The notes: generated by a model not told the origin, from the letters alone. A DNA stretch of 56,173 bases from Caldithrix abyssi (GCA_011369465.1 DRQG01000065.1:1-56173); one strand, 5' to 3'. Counted from the first letter of the stretch, positions 16,270-26,317 are shown. Numbers and translations are program-made.

Positions 16270-17349
16270 TTATTGTTCGATCAGCCAGTTCCAGGCTTTG
16301 GCATGGGCGGTGTGCAGCCGTAGATTGTCCATCTCGGTCAGCGGCTTCCAAACAAATTTATCGTAAAATTTGTTTTTGAACTTACCCGCCGCATCATCGA
16401 TAAGTACGGCACGGTAGCGTAAACGGATGTGGCTGTATATGTGCTGCAAAACAGGGGAAACACTTCTGAATTTCCCCTTTATCCCATAGGTTTTTTGCAA
16501 CAAACCGGGCAGTTCCGCCGGTGCGCTGTCCAGGTTGTCGGTTGCGGCATAAGGGAATTCCCACATACCGGCTAACAAACCTGTCGCCGGCCGCCGGGCC
16601 AGCAAAATTGCGCCGTTCTGCCGAATCAAAAAAACAAAATGGTTCAGCTTACGCTTTTCCGGTGGACGTGAGCGAACCGGAAATGATTCGGCCTGTTTGC
16701 TTTGCCCGGCACGGCAAAATGAATAAACCGGACAGGATGAACAATTCGGCCGGCGGGGTGTGCAGATAATCGCCCCCAGTTCCATGAGCGCCTCGTTAAA
16801 ATGACCGGGCTGCTGCTTGTCGATGAGCTGATTGGCCAGTTGTTCTATCGTTTTGCGGGTGGACGTTAAACGCGTATCTTCTGAAATCATAAATATTCTG
16901 CTGAGTACGCGAATCACGTTACCGTCAATGACCGGATAAGGTTGATTATAAGCGATGGACAAAACCGCGGTGGCTGTGTAGGGGCCGATGCCCGGCAGAG
17001 AAAGCGCTTCTTTGTATGTATGGGGAAAATGACCGTTAAACCGGCCGGTAATTTGGCGCGCCGCTTTCAGTAAATTGCGGGCCCGCGCGTAATAGCCCAG
17101 GCCGGTCCACATAGCCAGGATATCATCTTCGTCGGCTGCGGCCAGTGCAGTAATATCGGGATAGGCAGAAATGAATTTTTCGTAATAGGGCAAAGCCTGT
17201 TGTACCCGGGTTTGCTGCAAAAGAAATTCCGAAAGAAAAACCGGATACCAGTCGGTTTGCCCGCGCCAGGGCAAAGAACGTTGGTTATGACGAAACCAGG
17301 TTAGCAAGATTCGTTGAAATGGCACAATTTTAATTGTATTCAGACTCAT
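16270..17349 (-). CDS. mutY: A/G-specific adenine DNA glycosylase MutY
   Basis: This 359-residue protein removes adenine mispaired with 8-oxoguanine. It has the LPWRG segment, catalytic Glu41 in SEFLLQQTR, and helix-hairpin-helix LPGIGPYTA. The catalytic Asp is in VIDGNVIRVLSR. The [4Fe-4S] cluster cysteines are spaced C-x6-C-x2-C-x5-C (ICTPRRPNCSSCPVYSFC). The C-terminal ~130 residues are the NUDIX-like 8-oxoG-sensing domain (FVFLIRQNGAILLARRP). It begins 7 nt after the recQ stop, so the two repair genes are probably co-transcribed. Confidence 0.95.
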   Translation of the reverse strand: MSLNTIKIVPFQRILLTWFRHNQRSLPWRGQTDWYPVFLSEFLLQQTRVQQALPYYEKFISAYPDITALAAADEDDILAMWTGLGYYARARNLLKAARQITGRFNGHFPHTYKEALSLPGIGPYTATAVLSIAYNQPYPVIDGNVIRVLSRIFMISEDTRLTSTRKTIEQLANQLIDKQQPGHFNEALMELGAIICTPRRPNCSSCPVYSFCRAGQSKQAESFPVRSRPPEKRKLNHFVFLIRQNGAILLARRPATGLLAGMWEFPYAATDNLDSAPAELPGLLQKTYGIKGKFRSVSPVLQHIYSHIRLRYRAVLIDDAAGKFKNKFYDKFVWKPLTEMDNLRLHTAHAKAWNWLIEQ

Positions 17350-17356
17350 AATAAAA

Positions 17357-19666
17357 CTAAGTTAATTCCTTTCTAAATTCCCTGATTACGCGTAAGAAAT
17401 CCGGGCCGTATTGTTTGAGTTTCCGTTTACCCACACCACGGATGCGTTGCAGCTCTTCTTCGTTTTGCGGAAGCAGCGCGGCCATCTCTTCCAGGGTGCG
17501 GTTGCTGAACACGGTAAAAGCCGGTTTGTCGCCGCATAATTCCCGGCGCAGTATTTTTAATTTTTCCAGCAAAACCAAATGAGCTGCAGGAACGATAACA
17601 TCCTCTTCATCCGGAGTATTCCCGGATACGGGTTGGCGCCTTTTTATGCGCTTCGAATTTTTCCCGGAACGTTTCGATTTCTTTGGCGACGGCGAGAGCA
17701 GGTAATTCAACCCTTTCTGGCTGATGCTCAGGGTGGGGTAGTCATCCGAACTTTTTTCCAAAAATCCCCGGCCTATCAGTTTGTAAATACTGTGGATGAT
17801 GGCGCCTTCGGGTAGATGGCCGTACCGGCCGAAGTATTTATGCTCATCCAAACCTCGTTTAACCATAGCGTCATCCTCGCGTCCGGACAAAATTCCGGCG
17901 ATAGTGGTTACACCGTAGCGACCGTCCAGGCTGAGTACGCAATCCAGAATAACGCCTGTAAAATCCCGGGCAGTGGGTTTTTCCGTCCGCCGAACAGCGG
18001 GCTGCCAGTCGAGGCACACATCGCAGGCCTTGCAGTTTTCCTCGTGGTATTTTTCCCCGAAATACTCCAATATGTTTTTGCGCCGGCAGCGGTGGTTTTG
18101 AACGTAGTCTTCCATTTCCTGCAGGCGGTCGTACTGGCGTTCCATTCTCTTTTGATAGGCCTTAAAATCGATCGGAATTTTATTCCAGTCCACTTTTTTG
18201 GAGGTAATCAATATGCCGCGGCCGCGAAACGGCGGCGTATAGAGGATCAAATCCTTTTGGATCAACTCTCGTATGGTCCGATTGAATTGTTCCTGTGTCA
18301 TTTCCACAGCCTGAAGGGTTTCATCCAGAGGAATGTTTTCGCCATCGTGTCGGATCAGCCAGTCCATTAGCGCCGATTGACGAGGGGCCCGTTTTACCGC
18401 GCTCCGGGCTTTTTCCGCTTCCTGCAGCACAACGGCCTGAAAGGTGACCGTTTGCCGGTTCATCCTTTGCAGTATATTGTTTTGTTCAAAAAGTTTAACG
18501 GCCGAGGCGGTCAGCATTTCGTTTACGCCGCAGGCCTCGCCGATTTCCCGATAGGTGAGAAAAATTTCTTCGCGGTTCAGACTGAACAGGAAGTTGTAAA
18601 TATCTTCCAGAACCGGCTCGGGCGGATAATTATTTTCAATGAAGAATTCCTGAATTTTGCGGTCGCGGTAGTTGTAAAACAGAATACAGTACGAGGTAAG
18701 CCCGTCCCGTCCGGCGCGTCCGGCTTCCTGGTAGTAGGCTTCCATAGACCCCGGCATATTGTAATGCAGAACAAACCGTACATCGGCTTTATCGATGCCC
18801 ATGCCAAAGGCGTTGGTGGCTACAACAATGGGCACGGCGCCGCTCAACCAGCGGTTCTGCGCTTCATCCCGCTCCGGTTTCTGCATCCCGCCGTGGTAGC
18901 CGATGGCCGGCAGATCGCTGGCGTTCAACAGGGCGCTCACCTCTTCCACCGCTTTTTTGGTGGAAACGTAAACAATGCCGGAGCCTTTTATCGCGGACAG
19001 GATGCGTATAATTTCGCTGCGCTTTTCCTCTTCTTCCAGTTCAACGGCAAAATATTTGAGATTGGGGCGGTCGAAGCCGGTAATAAACACCTGCGCTGCA
19101 TCCAATCCCAACTGTTTCAGAATATCTTCGCGTACTTCGCGGGTGGCGGTGGCCGTAAGGGCAACCACCGGCGGGTTTCCAATCGCTTCGCGAATGGATT
19201 TGAGCTTTAAATAGGATGGACGGAAATCGTGTCCCCATTGCGAGATACAATGGGCTTCGTCAACCGCTAACAGGGAAATATTAATTTGATGGATGAGGGC
19301 CATGAATTGCCGCGAATAAAAACGTTCCGGCGCCACATACAGTAATTTGTACTCGCCATTGCGTACGGCTTGAACGCGCCGCTGGGTTTCCTCCATCGAT
19401 AGCGTGCTGTTAATAAAAGTAGCGGCAATTTTCAAATCCATCAGCGCGTCCACCTGATCCTTCATCAGGGCGATGAGGGGCGAAATAACCAGGGTAACCC
19501 CATCCAGCATTAAGGCCGGCAGTTGATAGCAAAGCGATTTGCCGCTGCCTGTGGGCATAATGACCAGGGCGTCATTACCGGACAGAATAGACTCAATAAT
19601 TTCTTTCTGTCCCTGACGGAATGAGGAAAGGGCAAAATGCTGCTGAAGGATTTGTTCGGCATTCAT
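17357..19666 (-). CDS. recQ: ATP-dependent DNA helicase RecQ
   Basis: This 769-residue superfamily 2 helicase has Walker A PTGSGKS, DEAH box in [18 protein letters not shown], the SF2 motif VI region [10 protein letters not shown], and the RecQ zinc-binding cysteines ([12 protein letters not shown] through CKACDVC). A winged-helix domain follows. A C-terminal HRDC domain (~695-769, [20 protein letters not shown]) comes after a basic, Lys/Arg/Ser-rich linker (~650-680) that makes it longer than E. coli RecQ. It unwinds recombination and fork intermediates. It leads a two-gene operon with mutY. Confidence 0.95.
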   Translation of the reverse strand: MNAEQILQQHFALSSFRQGQKEIIESILSGNDALVIMPTGSGKSLCYQLPALMLDGVTLVISPLIALMKDQVDALMDLKIAATFINSTLSMEETQRRVQAVRNGEYKLLYVAPERFYSRQFMALIHQINISLLAVDEAHCISQWGHDFRPSYLKLKSIREAIGNPPVVALTATATREVREDILKQLGLDAAQVFITGFDRPNLKYFAVELEEEEKRSEIIRILSAIKGSGIVYVSTKKAVEEVSALLNASDLPAIGYHGGMQKPERDEAQNRWLSGAVPIVVATNAFGMGIDKADVRFVLHYNMPGSMEAYYQEAGRAGRDGLTSYCILFYNYRDRKIQEFFIENNYPPEPVLEDIYNFLFSLNREEIFLTYREIGEACGVNEMLTASAVKLFEQNNILQRMNRQTVTFQAVVLQEAEKARSAVKRAPRQSALMDWLIRHDGENIPLDETLQAVEMTQEQFNRTIRELIQKDLILYTPPFRGRGILITSKKVDWNKIPIDFKAYQKRMERQYDRLQEMEDYVQNHRCRRKNILEYFGEKYHEENCKACDVCLDWQPAVRRTEKPTARDFTGVILDCVLSLDGRYGVTTIAGILSGREDDAMVKRGLDEHKYFGRYGHLPEGAIIHSIYKLIGRGFLEKSSDDYPTLSISQKGLNYLLSPSPKKSKRSGKNSKRIKRRQPVSGNTPDEEDVIVPAAHLVLLEKLKILRRELCGDKPAFTVFSNRTLEEMAALLPQNEEELQRIRGVGKRKLKQYGPDFLRVIREFRKELT

Positions 19667-19741
19667 AAATTATGGATAATCGGATGAATGTATTACTGAA
19701 TTAATGGCCCGCCGGAATAAATATGCACAGGGAAGGGAGGC

Positions 19742-19960
19742 TCACCCTTCGGCAGGCTCAGGGTTCGGAGGCTGAGCCTTGCCTTTCCCGAGTCATCGGG
19801 GTCGAAGCCACCAACCGATCCCTTCGACAGGCTCAGGGATCGTTGGCTGAGCCCGTCGAAGCCGACATACGTTCCCTTTAACGAACTCAAGGAACGGTGG
19901 CTGAGCTTCGCCTGTCCCGACTTGTCGGGATCGAAGCCGCTATATGTTCCCTTCGACCGA
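19742..19960. repeat. cluster of dispersed palindromic repeats between recQ and pfk
   Basis: Three full units and one partial share the pattern CCCTTCGACAGGCTCAGGG...GGCTGAGC...CCCGA-nnnn-TCGGG...TCGAAGCC. They lie at about 19745-19809, 19815-19865, 19870-19938 and 19945-19960. Units differ in whether the CCCGA/TCGGG hairpin is present, and arms are complementary. The same family occurs at 12430 and inside the gene at 27684 (28332-28512). An open frame through this cluster is repeat-derived, not a gene. The repeats lie between the end of pfk and the start of recQ. Confidence 0.8.
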
Positions 19961-19963
19961 GAA

Positions 19964-21058
19964 TTAATCTCCCAAATTTATCCCGATGCCCCGGGCGGTT
20001 TTTAACAGTTGATCGTCCAGAGTGATGGTGTTGTATGTGGCAATCACTTCTTTTATCGGCAGGCCGACGATATTGGGATGTTTGTAGGCCACCATCTTCC
20101 CGTAATCCTGTTCAAGAACCAACTCAAAAGCCTTTACGCCAAACTGAGTGGCCAGAATACGGTCGTAGGCGTTTGGGGTTCCGCCGCGCTGCAAATGCCC
20201 CAAAATAGTAACCCGGACATCTTCCTCAACCCCGGCGTCCTTTAACTCTTTTTTGAGGCGGGACGCCGCGCCGCCCAAATGTTTATGCTGATAACCGACC
20301 TCGTCGAGCTCTTCAGCAACTACATCGCCGCCTTTGGGTTTGGCACCTTCGGCAATGACGATAATGGCGAAACCGCGACCGCGGTGAATCCGGGCGTGCA
20401 AGCGTTCCACTATGCTGTTAATATCGTAAGGAATTTCGGGAATAAGGCATATTTCCGCGCCGCCGGCTACGGCTGCGTGCAGGGCGATCCAGCCGGCGTC
20501 CCGGCCCATCACTTCCAAAATAAATATACGGTTATGGCTTTCCGCCGTGGTTACCAGCTTATCCACGGCGTCGGTGGCTATTTCGACCGCGGTCTGGAAG
20601 CCAAATGTAAAATCCGTGCCGCCCAGATCGTTATCGATGGTCTTGGGTACACCGATGATATTTAAGCCCTTCTCAAACAAGCCCTGTGAGATACGCTGGG
20701 AGCCGTCGCCGCCGATATTGATCACCGCTTCGATGTTTTGATACTGCAGCCGGCGCAGCAGCTCATCCGAACGATCAACGGTAGTCCAGCTGCCGTCTTT
20801 GTTTTTAACAGGCCAGGCAAACGGGCCGCCTTTATTGGTGGTGCCGATGATCGTCCCGCCTTTTACGTGGATACCGGATACTTTTTTTTCGTCCAGAACA
20901 ATCAGTTCCATGGGTTCGCGCAGTACGCCGTTAAAAGCCTCATAACTACCTAAAATTTCCCAGTCGCGTTCCTGTGAGGCGCGTTTCACAATACCGCGCA
21001 ATACGGCGTTTAAGCCGGGACAATCACCGCCGCCTGTGGCAACCAATACTCTTTTCAT
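19964..21058 (-). CDS. 6-phosphofructokinase
   Basis: This 364-residue protein phosphorylates fructose 6-phosphate in glycolysis. It has the N-terminal donor loop GGGDCPGLNAVLRG, then GGDGS, PKTIDND (catalytic Asp), MGRDAGWIAL and HLQRGGTP. GGDGS has Gly at the position that is Asp in pyrophosphate enzymes, indicating ATP use. PKTIDND has Lys where E. coli PfkA has Gly, a residue typical of pyrophosphate-type enzymes. The combination is found in the mixed 'group III'-like clade, so donor choice is uncertain though ATP is favoured. An AAGGGC ribosome site precedes the ATG. It is transcribed divergently from the peptidase at 21189. Confidence 0.9.
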   Translation of the reverse strand: MKRVLVATGGGDCPGLNAVLRGIVKRASQERDWEILGSYEAFNGVLREPMELIVLDEKKVSGIHVKGGTIIGTTNKGGPFAWPVKNKDGSWTTVDRSDELLRRLQYQNIEAVINIGGDGSQRISQGLFEKGLNIIGVPKTIDNDLGGTDFTFGFQTAVEIATDAVDKLVTTAESHNRIFILEVMGRDAGWIALHAAVAGGAEICLIPEIPYDINSIVERLHARIHRGRGFAIIVIAEGAKPKGGDVVAEELDEVGYQHKHLGGAASRLKKELKDAGVEEDVRVTILGHLQRGGTPNAYDRILATQFGVKAFELVLEQDYGKMVAYKHPNIVGLPIKEVIATYNTITLDDQLLKTARGIGINLGD

Positions 21059-21108
21059 CTTGCAGCCCTTTATTTATTTACATAAAAAATTACGATCTAA
21101 TTACCAAA

Positions 21109-21161
21109 AATATAACCAGTTAATTATCTTCTTGCAATTTTTAATAATATTGTACTATCTT
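21109..21161. promoter_or_regulatory. divergent promoters sharing a palindromic -35 box
   Basis: TTGCAA (21132-21137) is its own reverse complement. Rightward it is followed after 18 nt by TATCTT (21156-21161), 28 nt before the start at 21189. Leftward it is followed after 17 nt by TATATT on the minus strand (21114-21109), serving the phosphofructokinase gene at 21058. Neither -35 is perfect. If both are real, polymerase could use only one direction at a time. Confidence 0.4.
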
Positions 21162-21188
21162 ACTTTTTTTAATTTAAGGTACCTGGTT

Positions 21189-23273
21189 ATGAAGCAATTA
21201 TACATCACTTTGATCTTCTTTTTGGGGATAGGGCTTTCTATTGCACTGGCGGCACCGCCGGATGTTGTGCAGTATAAAATCGACGTTCGGCTCGATACCT
21301 CTTCCCAAATGCTTTACGGCAAGGAAATACTCACCTGGCATAATTTAAGTAATGACCGGGTGAAGGATATTTACCTGCATTTGTACTGGAATGCCTTTAA
21401 AAATGAAGAAAGCGCCTATTTGAGCGAATCCGCGGAATCGCAGGGACGGAGTAACCACAGCGGTCATCTGGACGAGATAGAAGACGCCGGATGGATACGA
21501 TTAAAACAGGTAACCCTCTCTGACGGGCGTAGTTTAAAAGAAGCCATGCAATATGTTACGCCCGACCTGCCGCGGCGTCCCGGCGATCAAACGGTGCTGC
21601 GCATCGATCTGCCCGAAGTTGTTCAACCGGGCGGTTCGGTGCGGCTGCATATCGATTTTGAAGCGAAAATCCCCAAAGCCATTGCCCGGGCCGGTTATTA
21701 CAATAATAATTATTTTATCTCACAATGGTTTCCCAAACCGGGCGTTTACCAGGCAGGCAAAGGTTGGAACTGCCATGCCTACCACTATTTTTCGGAGTTC
21801 TTTGCCGACTTTGCCGACTTCGACGTGCGCATCACCGTGCCGCAGGATTTTGTTGTCGGCGCCAGCGGGGTAAATACCGAACGGGTGGTGAACGATACCG
21901 CCGGCACCGTAACCTACCGCTATCAACAAAACCATATCCATGATTTTGCCTGGACCGCCGGACAGCGTTTTATTAAGAAAGAGCGCCTGTTTAATCCCGA
22001 TTCGCTGATTTCGGAAGATGAGTACCGGCATTACGCCAGCTTGTTTAACCTTCCGTTGGACTCGGTAAGGCTTACTCCGGTTAAACTTATATTGCTTATC
22101 CGTCCCGAACACGAAAATCAGATTGAACGTCATTTTCAGGCTACGGAACAGTCTGTTAAATACCTCGGTCTGTGGTTCGGACGGTATCCCTATCCCACGC
22201 TTACGGTGGTGGACCCGCCCTATCGCACGGGCAGCAGCGGAATGGAGTATCCCACGCTTGTTACGGCCGCGACCCGTCCCATCATTGCCGAAGAAGGCTG
22301 GATACCCGATGGTGTGATTGCCCATGAATTTGCCCATAACTACTGGTACGGTATGGCTGCCAATAACGAGTTCGAAGAAGCCTGGCTGGACGAAGGCATC
22401 ACCACGTACAGCGAAGATAAGGTGATGCAGGCGATGCACGGTAAAACGAAAATGATCGTAACATTTGGTCCTTTTCCCATTAGCCGATATTTCGATCAGA
22501 TTCGCTATTCATCGTGGGAACGGGCGCGGTCGAGCGCTTTGCATATTGTGGAGACCGACCCTGTGGTAACGCCTTCCTGGCAGTTTTACGATATCTACAG
22601 TTATTTTCTGAATGTGTATGAACGCACGGCTTTAAATCTGTTTACATTGGAACGCCTTTTGGGTAAGGATACCATGCTGCGCGTTTTGCGGACATTCCAG
22701 AGCCGTTATCGCTACCGGCATCCCACAACGCAGGATTTTATCGGAATTGTCAACGAGGTTTCGGGCCGGGATATGCGCTGGTTTTTCGACGAATTCTTTT
22801 ACGGCGACCGTTTGTTCGATTACGGCGTCGGATCGCTGGTTTCGCACAAAATAGTGCCGCCCATCGGTGTGTTTGATTCGGACAGCGGTATGGTGGTGGT
22901 CTCGCGGGACTCTTTGGAAGGGAGGACGGAACCGGACAGTCTGACCCGTTATAAAACCATCGTCAGAGTGCGGCGGTACGGACAGGCCCGTCCGGGAGGC
23001 GATGTGCGCATTAAACTGCTGGTAGCCTTTGCCGACAGCACCACGGAAACCCGTTACTGGGACGGCCGCAAACGCTGGCAGGAATTTCGGTTCGAAACCG
23101 CGGCACGGGCGGTGTACGCGCAGGTGGACCCGGATACGCTGTTTTTGCTGGACGCCAACCTGGCCAACAACAGCTACCGGACGGAAACAAAATCCGCCGG
23201 AATAAACCGTTGGGCCGGTAAATTTCTGTTCTGGCTGCAAAACCTGCTAACCATTATCACCCTGATCAGTTGA
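21189..23273 (+). CDS. secreted M1 family metallopeptidase (aminopeptidase N-like)
   Basis: This 694-residue protein has a signal peptide (~1-20, ending IALAA). The gluzincin zinc site is H379-E-F-A-H383 with the third ligand E402 in WLDEG, spaced exactly HExxH-x18-E. The substrate-binding segment reads GSSGMEYP, a variant of GAMEN, common in short bacterial M1 relatives. The C-terminal part has extra beta-rich sequence and a hydrophobic stretch near the end (FLFWLQNLLTIITLI) that could anchor it. ATG 21189 is chosen over upstream in-frame codons because AAGG is 9 nt before it and the signal peptide begins there. It probably degrades peptides in the periplasm. The next gene follows closely. 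Confidence 0.88.
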   Translation: MKQLYITLIFFLGIGLSIALAAPPDVVQYKIDVRLDTSSQMLYGKEILTWHNLSNDRVKDIYLHLYWNAFKNEESAYLSESAESQGRSNHSGHLDEIEDAGWIRLKQVTLSDGRSLKEAMQYVTPDLPRRPGDQTVLRIDLPEVVQPGGSVRLHIDFEAKIPKAIARAGYYNNNYFISQWFPKPGVYQAGKGWNCHAYHYFSEFFADFADFDVRITVPQDFVVGASGVNTERVVNDTAGTVTYRYQQNHIHDFAWTAGQRFIKKERLFNPDSLISEDEYRHYASLFNLPLDSVRLTPVKLILLIRPEHENQIERHFQATEQSVKYLGLWFGRYPYPTLTVVDPPYRTGSSGMEYPTLVTAATRPIIAEEGWIPDGVIAHEFAHNYWYGMAANNEFEEAWLDEGITTYSEDKVMQAMHGKTKMIVTFGPFPISRYFDQIRYSSWERARSSALHIVETDPVVTPSWQFYDIYSYFLNVYERTALNLFTLERLLGKDTMLRVLRTFQSRYRYRHPTTQDFIGIVNEVSGRDMRWFFDEFFYGDRLFDYGVGSLVSHKIVPPIGVFDSDSGMVVVSRDSLEGRTEPDSLTRYKTIVRVRRYGQARPGGDVRIKLLVAFADSTTETRYWDGRKRWQEFRFETAARAVYAQVDPDTLFLLDANLANNSYRTETKSAGINRWAGKFLFWLQNLLTIITLIS

Positions 23274-23282
23274 GGAATGACA

Positions 23283-24155
23283 ATGACCGTATGGAATATT
23301 TTCCGGCGCAGCTTTGGCGAGTCTTTGAGACGCTATCCTCTGGTGCTTATTATGTGGATGGGAAATCTGATTTTTGCCTTGAGCGCTATGATGCCGCTGT
23401 ACGCTTTTGTAAAAAATCAATTCGGCCACTCTTTAACCGTGGATTCCATGCTGGAAAAATTTAATATGTATTGGGTAAGCGATTTGGCGTTTATGCTGCG
23501 CGACGTCCAACCGTTGCTTTGGTGGCCGATGATCAGTGCTTTACTGCTTTTTCTGGTCCTGCAAATCTTTTTTAATGCGGCGGTTTTGGGCAGCTTAAAT
23601 GCCTGGTTGGAAAAAGATTCTTTAAGCAGCTTTTTTGAAAACGGCGGCCGTCTGTTCGGCCGGTTTTTCAAACTGTTTCTGATTTTTCTTCCCCTTTATC
23701 TGATTGCCCTGCTGGTTTTGCCGGCATTGGTCGATTCCGTTTCCTCAGGTTATGTGGAACGGGCGGTAAATGAATGGCCGGGTCAAATCGTTTTTCTTAT
23801 TAAAACCGGGGTGATGATCCTTGCCTTTACCATAGTGAATATGGTGGCCGATTATGCCAAAATTGCCGCGGTGCAGAATGATCGGATCGGCGCGGTACGG
23901 GCGTTACTCACCGGCGGCCGTTTTCTGTTTAGAACATTTTTCCGGGCCTGGGCACTGTATTGGCTGCTGGTCATTTTCTTTTTGATTGTATCGGTCGCTT
24001 ATATGGAGACGGAGAACCTGATTACGGCCAACAGCGCCGCGTTGATCGTTGTGGTTTTCCTGCTGCAGCAAATTTATATGCTTTGCCGGTACTGGATAAA
24101 AGTGCAGTTTTATCAGGCACAGATGGAATTTTTTCAGGCCAATCATCTTATTTGA
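23283..24155 (+). CDS. polytopic membrane protein of unknown function
   Basis: This ~290-residue protein has about six hydrophobic segments and a short N-terminal cytoplasmic stretch (VWNIFRRSFGESLRRYP). GAGGAA at 23273-23277 favours ATG 23283 over ATG 23277. It follows the M1 peptidase by a few nucleotides and is likely co-transcribed. The architecture resembles DUF-type integral membrane proteins with 'glycerophosphodiester phosphodiesterase membrane domain'-like topology, but I cannot assign a family. No catalytic motif is apparent. Confidence 0.7.
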   Translation: MTVWNIFRRSFGESLRRYPLVLIMWMGNLIFALSAMMPLYAFVKNQFGHSLTVDSMLEKFNMYWVSDLAFMLRDVQPLLWWPMISALLLFLVLQIFFNAAVLGSLNAWLEKDSLSSFFENGGRLFGRFFKLFLIFLPLYLIALLVLPALVDSVSSGYVERAVNEWPGQIVFLIKTGVMILAFTIVNMVADYAKIAAVQNDRIGAVRALLTGGRFLFRTFFRAWALYWLLVIFFLIVSVAYMETENLITANSAALIVVVFLLQQIYMLCRYWIKVQFYQAQMEFFQANHLI

Positions 24156-24175
24156 TAAGCTTCCCGCCTGAAGCA

Positions 24176-24229
24176 GATTCCGCGGATTGTCGCAATCCCA
24201 GGGATAGCAAACGCGGGATGGACGGAATC
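24176..24229. other. nested inverted repeats between genes
   Basis: GATTCCG (24176-24182) is complementary to CGGAATC (24223-24229). Inside, GGATTG (24184-24189) and CAATCC (24193-24198) form a tight hairpin with a 3-nt loop. There is no T-run. It may be a small palindromic repeat or mRNA-processing structure. Confidence 0.3.
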
Positions 24230-24268
24230 ATTTCCCAATATTAACACAGCCAATATGAAGGATGTATC

Positions 24269-26317
24269 GTGTTCGGGGTAATCCTTAAAGCCATACTGAA
24301 TGACAAAGATTTTTTTAGCCGGTCTGTACTGCAAAACGATTCCGCTAAAGGGAATACGCCTCGATCGCTCCAGCCGATATACGGGTTATTGCGGGAATTT
24401 TTTTACCGCCTGACCACCGAAGAACGGGAACACATCTCGCCAATCGAAGAAAAAAGTTTTCGGGAGCTACGGGAATTCCTGCACATGGGTCTTCCTTTGA
24501 TTAAGGAAGAATGGGAGGACTACTGCCGCCGCGAGCCCCGTTTCCGGAAGGAACAGGAGGAACTGGCTGAGTTTTTAAACAGCAGTGCAAAAAATACGGA
24601 TGCGCTCGAAAAGGTTCGGCGTATCCAGCGTGTCTTTTTCCCACAGGGCAGCGATTTGTGGGATGAGGAGCGCCGTTCCGAAGAGGAACAAAAACTGCGC
24701 GCCCGCCGCACCGTGAAGATAACCCGGCCCAATCCCGCGCCGATTGCCGATCCGGTACGTGAAATTTTGTTTACTTCCAATATTCTGGTTACGCTTCCTC
24801 TGCCGGGAGCAGACGAAAATCTGCAGCCCGATTTTAAGAAAAGGGTGAATGATGTACGGAACGAGGAACAAAAATACTGGTACGATCATCCCATTCCGCT
24901 GGGTATCGATTCTGCCAAAAACGAAGCCCTGTACGGGATGCGCGGTCTGGTCGATATGCTGCGCTTCGAGAAAGAGCGCGGCAATGTTGCCGGCGAGACC
25001 CGTCTGACCTGTCTGCTCTCGGCCTCGACCACGCACGACGGTTTGCACGACCTTGTGAAAGACTATTTTGAAGGGGAATTCCGCGCCGCCGGCAACTGGG
25101 AGGATGTTGATATCTACCTGTTCAGCGAAACCGACTGCCGGCTGCTGATTGACGAAGTATTGCGACCGCTATCCGATATTTACTTCCCCCAAAAAGATGC
25201 CGAAGGTTTGTACGATATATTTGGCGTGGACGGCGAATACGGCCGGCACTATTCTTTTTTAAAGGCTGTCGCGGCTTTGTGGCAGGTGTTTGTCAATCCG
25301 CAAATAAAAGCGACTTTCAAGATCGATCTGGATCAGGTGTTTGACCAGGAAACGCTGCTACGCGAAACGGGGCAAACGGCGCTGCAGCTTTTCAAAACCC
25401 CTTTGTGGGGCGCCGAAGCCGAAGATTACCGGGGGCGGCCCGTTCATCTGGGGATGATTGCCGGAGCGCTGGTCAATCATGATGATATCGAAAAATCGCT
25501 CTTTACGCCGGACGTTACCTATCCGGATAACACCGCGCCCCGGGGTGATCGGCTTGTTTTTTACAGCCGTTTACCTCAGGCGCTTTCTACCAAAGCGGAA
25601 ATGATGTGCCGCTATGACGGGCAAGACATAGACGGAAAACGGAAGGCCCTTCAAAGAATACACGTAACCGGTGGTACCAACGGCGTTCTGATAGACGCCT
25701 TGCGCAGGTACCGTCCCTTCACCCCAACCGATATCGGCCGCGCGGAGGATCAGGCCTATCTGCTTTCCGTTTTGTTTGAAAAGAAACCCTATCTGCGCTA
25801 TGTACACCGGGCCGGTCTGGTGATGCGGCATGATAAAGAAGCCTTTGCCCGCGAAGCTATCCGGGCTGCGCAGGTGGGAAAAATGATCGGCGACTATGTG
25901 CGGATTTTGCAGTTCACCTTTTATGCCCGCGCTCTGGCCTGGCCGCTTAAAGAAACCAAAGAAATGGTTGATCCCTTTACGGGAAGTTTTATAACGGAGC
26001 TGCCCTTTACTATTGTGTACTTACGTTTTACATTTAAACTACTCGCTCTGCTGGAAGAAAATGCGCAGGAACAGGCCATTGAATTTGCGGAATTGGGTTC
26101 CCGGCGTCTCTCGGCCTGGGTAGGCAAGCTAAGCTCGGAAAAGAATACCTGGCCGGAAAAAATTCAGCGCGAGCGGCAGGCCTGGCAATTATATTATGAT
26201 ATATTGGACCGGGCGGAGCAGGGGCTGGCCGAACAAGACCGCCGGGTTGAGGAGATAAAAGAAAAAGCGCGGCAGATAATTCAACAATGCAGGTTGGATA
26301 TATGGCAAAAGTCTTAA
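24269..26317 (+). CDS. large uncharacterised protein with possible GT-A glycosyltransferase core
   Basis: This 682-residue soluble protein is not recognised as a named family. The N-terminal ~170 residues are helical and charged. From ~170 on, a segment (TSNILVTLPLPG, then LSASTTHDGLHDLVKDYF) looks like the opening strands of a Rossmann-like domain. FKIDLDQVF places D353-x-D355 in a hydrophobic strand, as in the metal-binding DxD of GT-A enzymes. AEDQAYLL further on resembles the ED acceptor motif of GT2-like enzymes. Its end is coiled-coil-like. GAAGGA (24257-24262) supports the GTG start at 24269. Transfer of a sugar or sugar-phosphate is only a hypothesis. Confidence 0.7.
   Translation: MFGVILKAILNDKDFFSRSVLQNDSAKGNTPRSLQPIYGLLREFFYRLTTEEREHISPIEEKSFRELREFLHMGLPLIKEEWEDYCRREPRFRKEQEELAEFLNSSAKNTDALEKVRRIQRVFFPQGSDLWDEERRSEEEQKLRARRTVKITRPNPAPIADPVREILFTSNILVTLPLPGADENLQPDFKKRVNDVRNEEQKYWYDHPIPLGIDSAKNEALYGMRGLVDMLRFEKERGNVAGETRLTCLLSASTTHDGLHDLVKDYFEGEFRAAGNWEDVDIYLFSETDCRLLIDEVLRPLSDIYFPQKDAEGLYDIFGVDGEYGRHYSFLKAVAALWQVFVNPQIKATFKIDLDQVFDQETLLRETGQTALQLFKTPLWGAEAEDYRGRPVHLGMIAGALVNHDDIEKSLFTPDVTYPDNTAPRGDRLVFYSRLPQALSTKAEMMCRYDGQDIDGKRKALQRIHVTGGTNGVLIDALRRYRPFTPTDIGRAEDQAYLLSVLFEKKPYLRYVHRAGLVMRHDKEAFAREAIRAAQVGKMIGDYVRILQFTFYARALAWPLKETKEMVDPFTGSFITELPFTIVYLRFTFKLLALLEENAQEQAIEFAELGSRRLSAWVGKLSSEKNTWPEKIQRERQAWQLYYDILDRAEQGLAEQDRRVEEIKEKARQIIQQCRLDIWQKS

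Noticed and set aside
19693-19890. Minus-strand open frame over the repeat cluster
   Set aside because: It is made of repeat units and has no gene-like start or domain.
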